DNA of 64,000 nucleotides from Berberis thunbergii (lineage: Eukaryota; Streptophyta; Magnoliopsida; Ranunculales; Berberidaceae), in NCBI GenBank assembly GCA_003290165.1, contig QNQO01000460.1, forward strand, positions 620,001 through 684,000, in the 5' to 3' direction. Under the pieces are notes generated by a model. That model did not search any database and was not told where the DNA came from. It saw only the letters and a list, made by a program, of their open reading frames with translations. Below, one piece after another: positions 11,100 through 22,584 of this stretch; the first letter of the stretch is position 1; the number at the start of each line of letters is the position of its first letter. The translations under genes and the position numbers were made by a program.

Positions 11100-12170
11100 A
11101 GTTCAGCCTAAAGCTGAACCAGGTCTTTCCAATCACCCAGCCACAAACAACCACACCTGACCCTTGTCTTCAAACCATTAATAATTTACAAAAAAAAATG
11201 GAGCAATCAATGGCTGTTTTGAGTGAAAAACCAAACATTCAAACACGAACTAGAGTTTTGTCAGGTAACCAAACTCTTAACATCAAATACAGGAGAAGAC
11301 GAAATGAGTCCACCTGCTTGTAGCTCATTTCCATATCTCCACAACCTTCGTATGCTTCAGATGGGCTATCTGTCTGAGTCATATTATCTCCTTGTACAAC
11401 CTCACTACCCATTCTACATCACTTGTACTCGAGCAGGAATGCTCGTTCTTCTCCTCAGAAAATAACAATCCGGATTCAGCATTGATGCCAGAACAGCTGC
11501 TTGGCTGACATGATCTACTGGAGCATTACTTGTGAGCTCTTGCTTCCCATCTAGCTGCCTTATAAAGCACTCTTCGATCTCACTATGTGAATCATTGTCA
11601 TCCTCATATCTTCACTACTTTGACTATTAGCTTGGTTGTCATTGTCAGAAATAGGTCCCTTCAATTCACAACTTGTGTCCATCTCTTGCTGACTATAATC
11701 AGACTCCTCATCAGTTCTTTTGATCAGAAGAATGTGAAGAACATGGTGAGCATCCTGTGGCAGTTTCTTCGCGCTCCCTTAGCATTTTTAGTATTAAGGC
11801 CTTGAGCAAGTTCATCACTTGTTCAGCGTGCATAAGTGCTGTTAATGGATCAGACATTTAATAAAATTTGAAAAAGCGTCGAGTTAGTATATAAGATTGA
11901 TTAACAACAAATGTTTGAACAAGAAGTTTTGATTGTTGAAATGATTACCTATGTCATATTTGGAGCGAAAATCATGGCAATATTTCTGGCATTCGTTTTA
12001 TTCAATTCCTCGACGACATCGACCGTAAGATCAACTGCGCAGCTGAGCAAACCAGCTTGAATTGGTAGAAGTTGCTTCACGAGCTCCACACATTGCTCCT
12101 CCGTGCTGTATTGGAGAACATCTTCAGGAGAAAGTCCGTCTAGTATTCCCTACGGCAGGTCACGAAACAA
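11100..12170 (-). pseudogene. Truncated RopGAP pseudogene (duplicate of 19323-20535)
   Basis: Matches exon 4, intron 3 and most of exon 3 of the RopGAP gene at 19514-22584. Exon-4-like sequence (about 11290-11857) has frameshifts and stops; the splice acceptor before it has changed from AG to AA (C to T at 11858); exon-3-like sequence (about 11948-12170) stops abruptly where a fold-back begins. Exons 1 and 2, with the CRIB domain, are absent. It has a single copy of the 114-bp unit that is doubled in the intact gene. It cannot encode a GAP. Confidence 0.9.
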
Positions 12171-13395
12171 GGATTTTAGGGAGAGTATTGATGTAATCAG
12201 AAGCGCTTCTAATGTTGGGTGAAGGGCAGTTGGGCAACCTGATTGCAATACTGCGGTTGCCAGGAGGATAAACAATCGACCTTTGTGATAAGTCCATCCG
12301 TGTAGTATTCTCTAGAGAATGACAACCATACCAATGGTGCTTAGCGGATATATAACTTGTATTACTTTATTTGGTTCACATTTTCTATTAAATCGTCGAC
12401 TCATTTCATTTTCTATTAAATTATTTAATCATTTCATTAATTGTGTACTCTTTTAATGTAACCGTTGGATCCACACGAATATCAGAGATTTTATTGGGAA
12501 TTAATGAAACAGCCAAATCAGGTTTGCAATCTAGCTTTTAAATTTTGTGGAATTCGCATTCGGGTACCTTATAAATTAATAAATTATGAAATCAACAGGA
12601 AGTTGACTGACGCCATCAATTGGATATCTCGACGAGAAAACGAAAATTTGATTTTGTACTATTCGAAAATGGCTCACACGACGACTGTGAGTATCTCACA
12701 TTTTCCTACAACCATCCTTTCTTTTATTTTTATTTTTTTCAATTTTTATGATATCTAAACAATTTTTTTATACAGTCTAGATATAATAAAAATTGAAAAA
12801 ATGAGAAGAAAAGAAAAGATGGTCATAGGAAAAGGTGATATACAGTGTTCGTGTGAGCCACTTTTGAATAGTACAAAACCAAATTTTTGTTTGTTTCTCG
12901 AGATATCGATTGTGATTGATGACACCAGTCAACTTCTTGTTGATTTCAAAATTCATCGACAGAATGTGAATTCCATAAAATTTAAAAGCATAGATTGCAA
13001 ACATGATTTGGCTACTTCATTACTTCTCAATAAAACCTCTTATATTCATGTGAATCTAATAGCTACATGAAAAGAGTACATAATTAATGAAATGATTCAC
13101 TAATTTAATATAAAATGAAATGACTCAACGATTTAAAAGAAAAATGTGAACCAAACAGAGTAACATACAATATATGAAAAAAACAGAGTAACATACAATA
13201 TATGAAAAATGTGAACCAAACAGAGTAACATACAATATATATCCGCACTAGATAAGACAATATGGATGGATTCATCCACAAAGGTGGGTTGTTTCTCCTT
13301 CTGGAATCGCGGTATTGCTGTCATGTTGCCCAGCCGCCATTCTCCCAGCACTCTGATTACATCTATACTCATCCTAAAAATCTTGTACTCCTCCA
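12170..13395. repeat. Large fold-back, arms of about 600 bp
   Basis: The left arm (about 12170-12765) is the imperfect inverted copy of the right arm (about 12775-13395). Matching landmarks are GCGGATATATA at 12340 against TATATATCCGC at 13235, GGTTCACATTTT at 12371 against its complement near 13143, and the outer parts at 12180-12300 against 13262-13385. The loop is near 12770. Open frames in the two arms encode similar short peptides on opposite strands only because the arms are inverted copies. Outer ends and target duplication are not resolved, so it could be a fold-back transposon or a rearrangement product. Confidence 0.75.
13140..13240. repeat. Short tandem repeat in the fold-back arm
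   Basis: Three copies of a unit containing ACAGAGTAACATACAATATA, spaced about 35-45 bp; two of them are preceded by AAAATGTGAACCAA. Confidence 0.8.
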
Positions 13396-13886
13396 CTCTT
13401 GTCTTCTTAAAAGCTCCAAGGCCAATTCTCTTGACCGAGTTTCGTATGGCAAAATGAAATGCATCATTTCATGTAGGTGTTCATCAGAAATCTGCCCCAA
13501 AAAATTATCTAATGTATATTCAATACAAACTTATCTTAAACCCTCATTATTTCTCTGATTTCAAGTTGAGACACTCGTACAAACAATAAAGTTTGGTAAA
13601 GCCCTAAACAAAATCATTTCAAATATAGAAAATGGAAACTTAATAAGAATACAATGCTTGGTTTATGGCAGCACATTTAGAGTTGGTATGCTTTATGTAA
13701 AGAAAAGTTGGCTCAATGCCCTACTTGCCAAACATAAACCTCTGTTATGTTGGTTTCATTTAATGAGCAATTAGATGGAGGTACAACATTGAAATCATTC
13801 TCACATTACTCAATTCACTTTGTTTTGATATTTTTAACCCCACCTTGAGTGACATAATGTTCTAGACATATGATGGAACATATAAT
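13396..13886. other. Spacer with no recognisable gene
   Basis: Sits between the fold-back and the right copy of the duplicated segment. Only short unmatched frames are seen. The last bases (13860-13886, GATGGAACATATAA) show what should flank the left end of the hAT element at 1-3806 outside the window. Confidence 0.5.
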
Positions 13887-15435
13887 CTAGACCCTACATT
13901 TGTTAATATCCAATGAATGATAAAATGATGGAGTTGGCAAAGCACACCGCATACAACAAAGGCCTTCTTCGCCAAGAGGAGGTTTGGGCATTATTAACCA
14001 ACATAGACAAACTAATCCTTGGCAAGTCAAATTAACAATTGCTTCCATCAATGACAATAGAGATTGACAGTCATTGTCTCCCCGATACCATATGACATTC
14101 TGATGAACGTACGTAAACACATATTTAGTACAACAGAAAATAAGGAAAGTGGAAGTTCAGATTTCCGGTTTCTTTAGTTGTTATCCATATGCAAAGTTAA
14201 TTTCACGTTGCACTATCGACAAACATTGGGTAAAAAGTTTAAAAAAAGTATTTAGTGAGGAAGATTAGAAAGATGATGACCAAGCTAGAGAACAACGAAA
14301 TTGAGAGCTTGATGGGATTCTATTTGTGGTCCGGATTCCATTGAAGACAAACCAGAAATTTTATCAATGGATATTTCTGGTTTGAGATTCCATTGAGAAG
14401 ACGGGAAAATCTTAAGCTCAATCGAATAGGTAGTTCCCCAATCACGGTGTTGATGCGGATGGCTCTAAGCTTTCAGAAGTTTGAAACAAAACCTTCTGTC
14501 ATTTTCATATCATTTCTAGGAAAAACCTAACAGAATTTAAGGTATACCATATACATAATAATCCGTTAAAACACATAAAACATCAAGAAGATGATCAACT
14601 TGATCATTCATTGCTATTGACGACTACATGGATCAGCCAAAGGTGATCAAGAAGTTCTGTGATGAGCAACTAAAAAGCAGTCATGAAAACTGCAAAAATG
14701 CAACTCTAGAAATTGCCCTGCTCTTTAGGGCATTTTTTCTCAATCACTTGGTGTGCATCAACACCAAGTTTCTATAGATCAAGATCAGACCACTAATGGT
14801 GATTTTGCCTATCCCACCATCAACAAACCTTCTTCTTATTATCTAAATCGTGAACCGAACCGACTTAGGTCGGTTTTAAAATTTTTAAACCGAAACCAAA
14901 CCGACTAAAATCGAATCAAAACCGAACCGACCGACTATTTTAAACATATTGTATTATTTATATATAAAATATATAATATTTATTATATATATTCGGTCGG
15001 TTCAGTTTGGTCGGTTAAAATCACATAGAAACCGAAAACCGAACCTGACTACTTCGGTTTTGAATTTTTTAAAACCGAAACCGATCCGAACCGATCTAAA
15101 CGGAACAGATCAATTCGGTCGGTTTAATCAGTTTTTTGTTCAGCCCTACTTCTTATGCACGTTCAATGGGTTATTAGAAGTTGATTAAGATTCTACTTAA
15201 CCCTAATCAGACTTACAAAACCCTAAACTTCATTTCATGTAATTGGAATCTGACATAAACAACTCTGAAAACCAAAGAATCGGTCGAGCATTCACCAAAA
15301 CATTAAAGAACCTCCAAAAAACTTCAAGATCATGAGAAAGAAAACGAATATGTGGTAGATGTAATAAGACCTAAACTGAGCTAAAAAAAAAAAATCCATT
15401 CGAAACTGAGAGAGAGGTTACCGAGTGGTTCCACA
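13887..15435. repeat. Duplicated segment, copy 2 (partner 3807-5235)
   Basis: Colinear with 3807-5235. It lacks the hAT transposon at its left border and carries a 309-bp MITE at 14840-15148 that copy 1 lacks. No conserved reading frame recognised. Confidence 0.8.
14840..15148. mobile_element. hAT-type MITE with AACCGA/TCGGTT repeats, 309 bp
   Basis: Flanked by a perfect 8-bp duplication CTTCTTAT (14832-14839 and 15149-15156). The interior is dominated by AACCGAACCGAC on one side and GGTCGGTTCAG on the other. The paralogous site near 4940 has no element. Non-coding. Confidence 0.85.
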
Positions 15436-15685
15436 TCACGTTCTCCTCCATTGCTGTCTGTCTTTGTTCTTGTTTTCTGTTTGGCAAGACTTTTTAACAC
15501 CGCATAACCCAACATGAAATTCGAATTTAGAAATCTCTCCCTACCTATCAGTCATACCGACCAGATGTACATTTGGAACTACACTTGGGGCATAGGTGGT
15601 GGTTGCTTGATTTGTAGTGGCGGACCTGGGATTATAGTCTAAGAGCGGATGGAATGGTAATTGGCAAATAATCATTAGTTGATAA

Positions 15686-15985
15686 CAAGGATTGTGATTT
15701 CAAATTATACGAAATTTTGTGATTTTGAGAAATTATACGAAATTATGCAAGGACTGTGATTTCGCAAATTTTCGTTGTTTTTTTTTTTAATTACGAAAAG
15801 AAAAAATAACATTTTTTTAAGGTTTTTTTTTAAAATTTCATTTTTATCGTAAAATTACAAAAACCAGTTACTGAAATTTACATTTTTTCGTAAATTTTGA
15901 GTATTTTTTTCCTATTATCATTTTATTCTAATTATTTATTTATTTTTGAAGTCACTCCATAATTTCCTAATTATGACTTCTTCTA

Positions 15986-16033
<48 letters not shown>

Positions 16034-16259
16034 TAAACCACCCTTTGATTTTTTAATTATAAGTATTTTGGTTTCATTTTATGTGTTTAATACATATATG
16101 TATTTGCATATTATTTTTTCACATATTTAATATACCGTTGAAATTTATTATATATTTAATTTATTCTCGAAATTTTTATGTTTTTTTCTTTACACCCCGA
16201 AATATTTATTAAAATCAATAAACCGAAATTAACTCGAAAAAACAAAATCACAATCCTCT
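15686..16259. mobile_element. hAT-type MITE (CAAGGATTGTGATTT ends), 574 bp
   Basis: Terminal inverted repeats CAAGGATTGTGATTT and its complement ending CACAATCCTCT; flanks GTTGATAA and ATTGATAG match at 6 of 8 positions. AT-rich interior with TA-dinucleotide and T-tracts (15990-16035). The element at 18334-18865 belongs to the same family in the opposite orientation. Confidence 0.7.
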
Positions 16260-17400
16260 ATTGATAGTAGTAGCTATCAGGGGTGGAACTAGAAAAATTT
16301 TTCCACCCCGAGCTAATAATTATTAATAAAAAAATACAACTATAAAAAATACATTACATATATCACAATGAATTCAGTGTAATTCAATTTAAAGTCAAAA
16401 TAAGGTCACAATATCAATAACCTTAGGAAAAACAAACAAGCCTAATAATTAGAGTAAATAACTAAAATTACAAAATAATTATAATAAGTATCGAAATTGA
16501 AGCTAAAAAAATTTGAAATTTGCGAACCTAAATAATATTCTAATTCAATTTCCTAGAAAAAAATGGATTTTATGTGCCTCAAATTTTATATGAGTTGGCT
16601 GATGTTATATATTTTAAGGACGGGATCCTGAGACTCACGTGTTTGACTCAAATACAAACCCCAATAATTGGCCATTAAATTGTTGTTGATCCTACGGTTG
16701 ATAATAACAAACCAAGCTGAAAATATTAGTTTCCTAAATAAAATAAAAAAATACAAATCGAGAATCCATGATTTCCTTTTCCTTTTTTTTTTTCTTATTG
16801 TTTTCTCTTTATTCTTACCTACATATTGTAAAATAAAATAGATACCAATCTCAGTTTTGTAAGGTTTCAATCTCTGATAAAAAATAAAAAAAATCTCTCA
16901 TATTCAAGAGAAAAAAAGGAAGAAAAACTAAAGGAAATTTCTCATAAAAAAAAAAGTTCTAATGGGTGCAATCTCTTATACAAATCGAGTTCAATTTTGT
17001 AATGTTTCAATGAATTCGAAGAAAATAATGGCTACATACATTACTTTGAATCCTCCAGCGTTTCAAAATTTCAGGAACATAGAGACAAAAAATAAGAAGA
17101 AGAGGGAAAGTAAGAGAAAGAAGAAGAAGGAAATAATGGATCCTATTTTATTTTAGCATACCTAGGGAAGAAGAAGAGGGAAAGTAAGAGGAAAAAAAAA
17201 TGATGGATTCTTGGTTTGTATTTTATTTAGAATACATAGGGTTGAAGATGAGGGGAAAAGAAAAAAAAAATTTGTTCCAAGAGAACCGAAAACAAATTTT
17301 ATTAGACTAAGCAATTTTTATTTATTTTTATATATTTGCAATACTAATAAAATTGCATTGAAAAAAAAATTGGGCAAATAATAATGACAGAGAATTAGTA
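16260..17400. other. Right copy of repeated segment and AT-rich spacer, no gene
   Basis: 16485-16620 is copy c of the segment at 8857. 16620-17330 has A- and GAAGAA-rich sequence with short frames (for example 16962-17156) that I cannot match to any protein. Confidence 0.5.
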
Positions 17401-17522
17401 ATTATCAATCGACATAAAATTCCAACCAATACACCAACAAAGACAATTGAATGAACAATTAGCATATTGTTATTATACATTATATAACTAATTTATTTGT
17501 CCTCTTAGGTACATACCAAAAA

Positions 17523-17714
17523 GAGTTATTCTACATGGCGAGGAAATGAGCGAGGAAACCAGCGAGGGAAGTGAGGTGGAGGGGGGGTGAACTGTTCACC
17601 CCCTCGGGATGCAGGTCGTTGTTTTTTGCGTGCGCATCCCGAGGGGGTGAACGGTTCAACACCCCCCCTCCACCTCACTTCCCTCGCTCATTTCCTCGAC
17701 ATTTAGAATTTTGC
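17523..17714. mobile_element. Mutator-type hairpin MITE, 192 bp, complete
   Basis: Starts GAGTTATTCTACATGGCGAG and ends CGACATTTAGAATTTTGC. The arms are near-perfect complements with a GGGGGTGAAC core. Flanked by an exact 9-bp duplication TACCAAAAA (17514-17522 and 17715-17723). Absent at the paralogous position near 10685. Confidence 0.95.
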
Positions 17715-18065
17715 TACCAAAAATGTTTTGAAAGTTGAGAGGGGCAGTTGCCCGAGTCCCTTAGTAGGTCTTGAGTTAGTTGGGTTGGTTGGCTTGATCA
17801 GAGATGGGCAGTGGTGGTGGTGCAAGTCTGATACAACGGTGAAGAGTGGCTGGTGGTCATGGACGGATCTACCCATTGGTTAAGGGGGTTAATTGCCCCC
17901 CTTATCTTAAAAAAAAACCCACTAAGATATTTGTATTTTCCATTATGTCCCCCTTTAAATTTGTAGCTTGTCCCCCTTACATTCAAAAAAAGCTTTTATT
18001 CATTGAACTTCAAAACTTTTGATGGGCACAATGATGCATTTTGAATCTTGTTTATCATAATTCAC

Positions 18066-18885
18066 TGCGGTCACCTTCAAGAAATTCCACCATGGCGTGG
18101 ATGTCTCCTGGCTTCTCCGTGTCTCCATCGCGTCCGACGGATATTTAGGGCTCTCACCTATTGCTGCGAATAAACCAATTATGTACCTAATCTAAAAGCA
18201 AATTGCCACGCTCTACCTAGATCACTCGATGACAGGTCCGATGCGGAAGCCTCACTCATTTCCCTTGCTCGTGACAACAATCGGTGTGGGAAGCTAATAA
18301 TTGAAGAAGGTGGAGTCGTGTCACTGCTGAAATCAAGGATTGCGATTTCATTTTTCGAGTTAATTTCCGTTTCCTGATTTTAAGAAATATTTTGGTGTGT
18401 AATGAAAAAACGTAAAAATTTCGAGGATAAATGAAATATATAACGAATTTTGAGAGTATATTGAATATGTGAAAAAAATAATATGCAAGTAAATAAATGT
18501 ATTAAACACATTAAATGAAACAAAAATACATATAATTAGAAAATCAAAGGGTAGTTTAAAAAATCAATATACAAGTAAAAGAAGTGATAATTAGGAAATT
18601 AGGGGGTGGTTTCAAAAATCATTAAATAATTAGAATAAATGATAATTAGAAGAAAAAATCGGAATTTATAGAAAAATCCCAAAATTTTTCCAAAAAATCC
18701 TTGAAAAAATTTAATTTTAGCAGCTGATTTTTGTATTTTTTAAGAAAAAACCCCGAAATTTTTCGAAAAAATGTAATTTTTTCTTTTGCCTTTTTTCTTT
18801 TCATAATTTCGAAAAAACAAAAATTCAGCAAAAATTCGTATAATTTTGTGAAATCACAATCCATGACTGAAATTGGTGTATTTGA
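18066..18885 (+). pseudogene. ARO: ARO (Armadillo Repeat Only) gene fragment, split by a MITE
   Basis: Translation shows the start of the armadillo region of plant ARO proteins: VDVSWLLRVS, then IAANKPI, then after a frameshift SLDDRSDAEASLISLARDN and KLIIEEGGVVSLLK. ARO proteins are armadillo-repeat scaffolds of tip-growing plant cells. A premature stop replaces the tryptophan expected after IAANKPI, and one frameshift lies near 18215. After LLK the frame is cut by the MITE at 18334; the codons resume at 18874 as LV, as expected for the family. The piece lies in DNA absent from the left half of the duplication (about 17863-18937) and is a dead fragment. Confidence 0.75.
18334..18865. mobile_element. 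hAT-type MITE (CAAGGATTGCGATTTCA ends), 532 bp
   Basis: 17-bp terminal repeats CAAGGATTGCGATTTCA and, from the other end, CATGGATTGTGATTTCA. Flanks GCTGAAAT and ACTGAAAT match at 7 of 8. Removing it restores an ARO-like reading across the junction, which supports the borders. Same family as 15686-16259. Confidence 0.85.
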
Positions 18886-19513
18886 ATAATTGTGTATTGT
18901 TTGCCCCCCTTTGTCTGTAATCTTGGCTCCGCCCTTGCTGGTGGTGGTCCATTTACACGAGCCTAGTTTCATAAGGGAAGCTGGGGCGGCAGTCAGTGTC
19001 AGTTGTGGGTGGTGGTGGTTGAACGGAAGAGGTGAATATGGCGCATTGATAAGCAGTGGTGGTGCCCTTGGAAGGGAAAAATTACAGTAAAACAACTAAA
19101 ATTATGCAAGTGAGGTCATGGAGATTCAAAGGTTAATGCGGAGCAGTGAGAACAGGATTTTCTTAGTAAAATAAGTAAGAAAATAGGTTGAAAGTGAAAC
19201 TTAAGTTGTCCTGTGGGTTTTTATCTACAAACATTTATAAATTGGCACTTTAGCTGAATTCTGCGCACTGTTTGATATTCGCAAGCACCTTTGTTCAGAA
19301 ACCTAAAGAGCAAAAAACATACAAAACAAGCACAAGTTCAGCCTAAAGCTGAACCGGGTCTTTCCAATCACCCAACTACAAACAAACCACACCTAAGCCT
19401 CGTCTTCAAACCATGAATGATTTACAAAAAATGGAGCAACCAATGACTGTTGAGTGAAAAACCAAACATTCAAACATGAACTAGAGCTTTGTCAGTGAAC
19501 CAAACTCGTAACA

Positions 19514-22500
19514 TCAAACATGCACAGGAGAAGACGGACTGTGCAATGAGTCCAACTGCTTGTCGCTCATTTCCACATCTCCGCAACCTTCGTATGCTTC
19601 AGATAGGCTATCTGTCTGGGTCATATTATTTGCTTGTACAACCTCATTACCCATTGAATCTTCTACATCACTTGTACTCGAGCAGGAATGCTCGTTCTTT
19701 TCCTCAGAAAATGACAATCCAGATCCAGCATTGATGCCAGAACGGCTGCTTGGGCTGACCTGATCTACTGGAGCATCACTTGTGAGCTCTTGCTTCCCAT
19801 CTAGCTCGTTCTTTTCCTCAGAAAATGACAATCCGGATCCAGCATTGATGCCAGAACGGCTGCTTGGGCTGACCTGATCTACTGGAGCATCACTTGTGAG
19901 CTCTTGCTTCCCATCTAGCTGCCCCAAAAAGCACTCTTTGATCTCACTAAGTGAATCATTGTCATCCTCATCTTCACTACTTTGACTAGTAGCCTGGTTG
20001 TCATAGTCAGAAATAGGTCCCTTCAATTCACAACTTGTGTCCATCTCTTGCTGACAATAATCAGACTCCTCATCAGTTCTTTGATCAGAATAATGCGAAG
20101 AACATGGTGAGTATCCTGTGGTAGTTTCTTCACGCTCCCTTAGTGTTTTTAGAATTAAAGCCTTGAGCAAGTTCATCACTTGTACAGCGTGCATAAGTGC
20201 CGTTAATGGATCAGACATCTAATAAAATTTGAAAAAGCATCGAGTTAGTATATAAGATTGATTAACAACAAATGTTTGAACGAGAAGTTTTGATTGTTGA
20301 AATGATTACCTGGGTCATATTTGGAGCGAAAACCATGGCAATATTTCTAGCATTCATTTTGTTCAATTCCTCTTCCTCAACCACATCGGCCATAAGATCA
20401 ACTGCCCAGCTGAGCAAGCCAGCTTGAATTGGTAGAAGTTGTTTCACAAGCACCACAAATTGCTCCTCTGTGCCGCATTGGAGAACATCTTCAGGAGAAA
20501 GTCCGTCTAGTATTCCCTCCGGCAGCTCTCGAAACCAGGCCTTTATTAGGCCTGCTAAACAATGAACATCAATGTCATCCGGTACTCTTCCCCTATTTAG
20601 CTGGTCTCTAACATGCTCTTCTTTGCTGTTTTCTGGATTGATTCGAAATATTCCTTCTGCCTAAAAATTGATATATTTACACAGAAATACATTAGATACC
20701 AAGCCAGAACAAATTAAGATGCTAACTGTAATCACTGAAATATCAATTCCATTAGAAAGCATCATTGTACCTTTAGACCACCTTGTGAGTATAATCTTTC
20801 TTGCATCAGCAAGAGAATAGTAGGGACACTATTCCCTTTGGAGTCGTAAGAACACTGCATGGATTCCGCAGAGACGCCAAAGACACTAGCACTGCATGAA
20901 TGTTTGAAATAACTGTTAACAGATTAGTAATATACAAGAGAACTGCAGTAGAAAATCAACCATGTCAAGATTATGAGTTCGAAGGGTAGAACAAAAATGG
21001 TAAAAATAACTAACAACTTTACATGATAACTTGCATATATCACTCAAAAAGCAGTGGAAATTAATAGCAGATTACAAGGTATGTATGCACTTTAATGTTT
21101 GATTAGCTTGACCATGTTAAACACAGTAAATCAAAGAAATGCAAGACAAAATGATTAGGAGTGTCCCACAATATCACAACTTTAATGGAAAAATTATAAA
21201 GACCCGCGGACTCTAATACCTTTGACTCAAACCCAAGTTCGACACAAAAGTTATCTAGTCTTGAGCACCTAGAGCTCAAAGAGTCAAATTTTGAACTACA
21301 TGAGATCCAAAAAGCCTAATTTTGACCTGGTAACTTGAATCAAATTTGGTATCAACTAGTACTTAAAGAACTCGTTGAGCTAGTACTCCTCCATACTATA
21401 GAGACATTAAGATCAACTTGCTACCCTTTGACATTTTAATTTAAAGAGATACCCAGGTCAAATTTTGAAATTAAAGAGACCAAATTCATTGTGGTACAAT
21501 AATTATAACTCATCCAGAGGGTGAGGAGCCTGCTAAGCTAATTACTGCTACCAAACCTTACAAGGCCACAACTTCTGAACTAGGTCAACCTAAAAACCCT
21601 TGTTTCAAATAGATAAACAAGATTAAAGAGGTAACAATTTCAACCATGTGTTGTGAACTCAGCGCCGCGAAACTCCGATTTCCGACTCAAATGTGAGGCC
21701 AAGGAAACCCTTATGTTAGAGAAGATAAAAGTGTTACAGAATGGGTTAGGAAGACTTTCTTATTGTATTTTGGTTTCCTAAGTTTTATTAGATTTCCTAT
21801 TGTATTTTGGTTTCCTAAGTTTACTAGGTTTCCTATTTCTATTAGGTTATGTCAAAGTTAGCTCTATATAAGCTTGTATTCTTTTCTATAACATAGGTAG
21901 ATTTCTATTCTGTTACACTTTCCTATGTTGTAACGTAGGTAGACTTCTATTCTCTCTAACACCTTTAAACTACAATTTGCTACTTAGACATAGAACTAAA
22001 CCATTTAGCAATTCAAAGAAATCCAAATCAAAATTTTGAAACTTGACACTACCATTTGGTTAAAGATGTCAAATTTAAACTTTCACACTCAACTTCAAAA
22101 CCTCAAAAGCCAATTAAGACGCTAGATCTAAACCTAGTGGATTAAATCTAACTAAAAAATCTTCAATATTTTGCAACTTAAAAACACACACCTCAAAAGC
22201 CAATATTTTGACACTAGATCTAACGCAATTTAAGAACACCCATAAGCTAAAGATCCAAAATTTAAACCTGGCACTGGGAACCCGTCCTGGGACTTCGACT
22301 TCGAACTCGACAGGAAGACCCAGAAACCCATTGAACCTATCAAAGGTCACATGAGTAATGTGTCTAACATTCGTCGGCCATCCGATCTCCATCTGCTGAA
22401 CATTCCTAGAAACCACCTCATCACTCTGATCCACCTTGCAGGACACCATGGACTTTCTTATAGCTGCTAAGAGCAGAGCCACCAAAGAGAGCTGGTTCTG

Positions 22501-22584
22501 CTGCTCTTCAGCCTTTGTGTTTGTTTTGCTTCCTCTGCTTTCTCCTTCGCCTCTGCACCCACCACCCTTTGTGACCATCAACAT
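19514..22584 (-). CDS. ROPGAP: Rho GTPase-activating protein of the plant RopGAP family (CRIB + RhoGAP)
   Basis: Stimulates GTP hydrolysis by ROP small GTPases at the plasma membrane or in the cytosol, switching off ROP signalling. Four exons on the minus strand give 497 residues with every junction in frame: 22268-22584, 20771-20891, 20310-20660, 19514-20218. Exon 1 holds the CRIB motif (residues 65-95, IGWPTNVRHITHVTFDRFNG). Exons 2-3 hold the RhoGAP domain: GIFRI supplies the likely arginine finger (R152), followed by DVHCLAGLIKAWFRELP and NARNIAMVFAPNMTQ. Residues 264-497 are an acidic, Ser-rich tail with a perfect 38-residue tandem repeat. Intron 1 (20892-22267) contains a solo-LTR-like insertion. 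The start MLMVTKGG is the first ATG in the frame; the length fits the family. A truncated copy lies at 11100-12170. Confidence 0.93.
19691..19918 (-). repeat. 114-bp tandem duplication inside RopGAP exon 4
   Basis: Units 19691-19804 and 19805-19918 differ by about one base and keep the frame, giving a 38-residue repeat (contains DQVSPSSRSGINAGSG). The pseudogene copy near 11440-11555 has only one unit. Confidence 0.95.
21714..21961. mobile_element. Probable solo LTR in RopGAP intron 1
   Basis: Starts TGTTAGAGA and ends TCTCTAACA, the TG...CA inverted ends of an LTR. 248 bp, with a TATA-like CTCTATATAAGC and internal repeats of GTATTTTGGTTTCCTAAG. Flanks CCTTA and CCTTT match at 4 of 5. No partner LTR or interior is nearby. 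Confidence 0.6.

Noticed and set aside
12465..13070. Two similar proteins on opposite strands as a divergent gene pair
   Set aside because: The similarity follows directly from the inverted arms of the fold-back.
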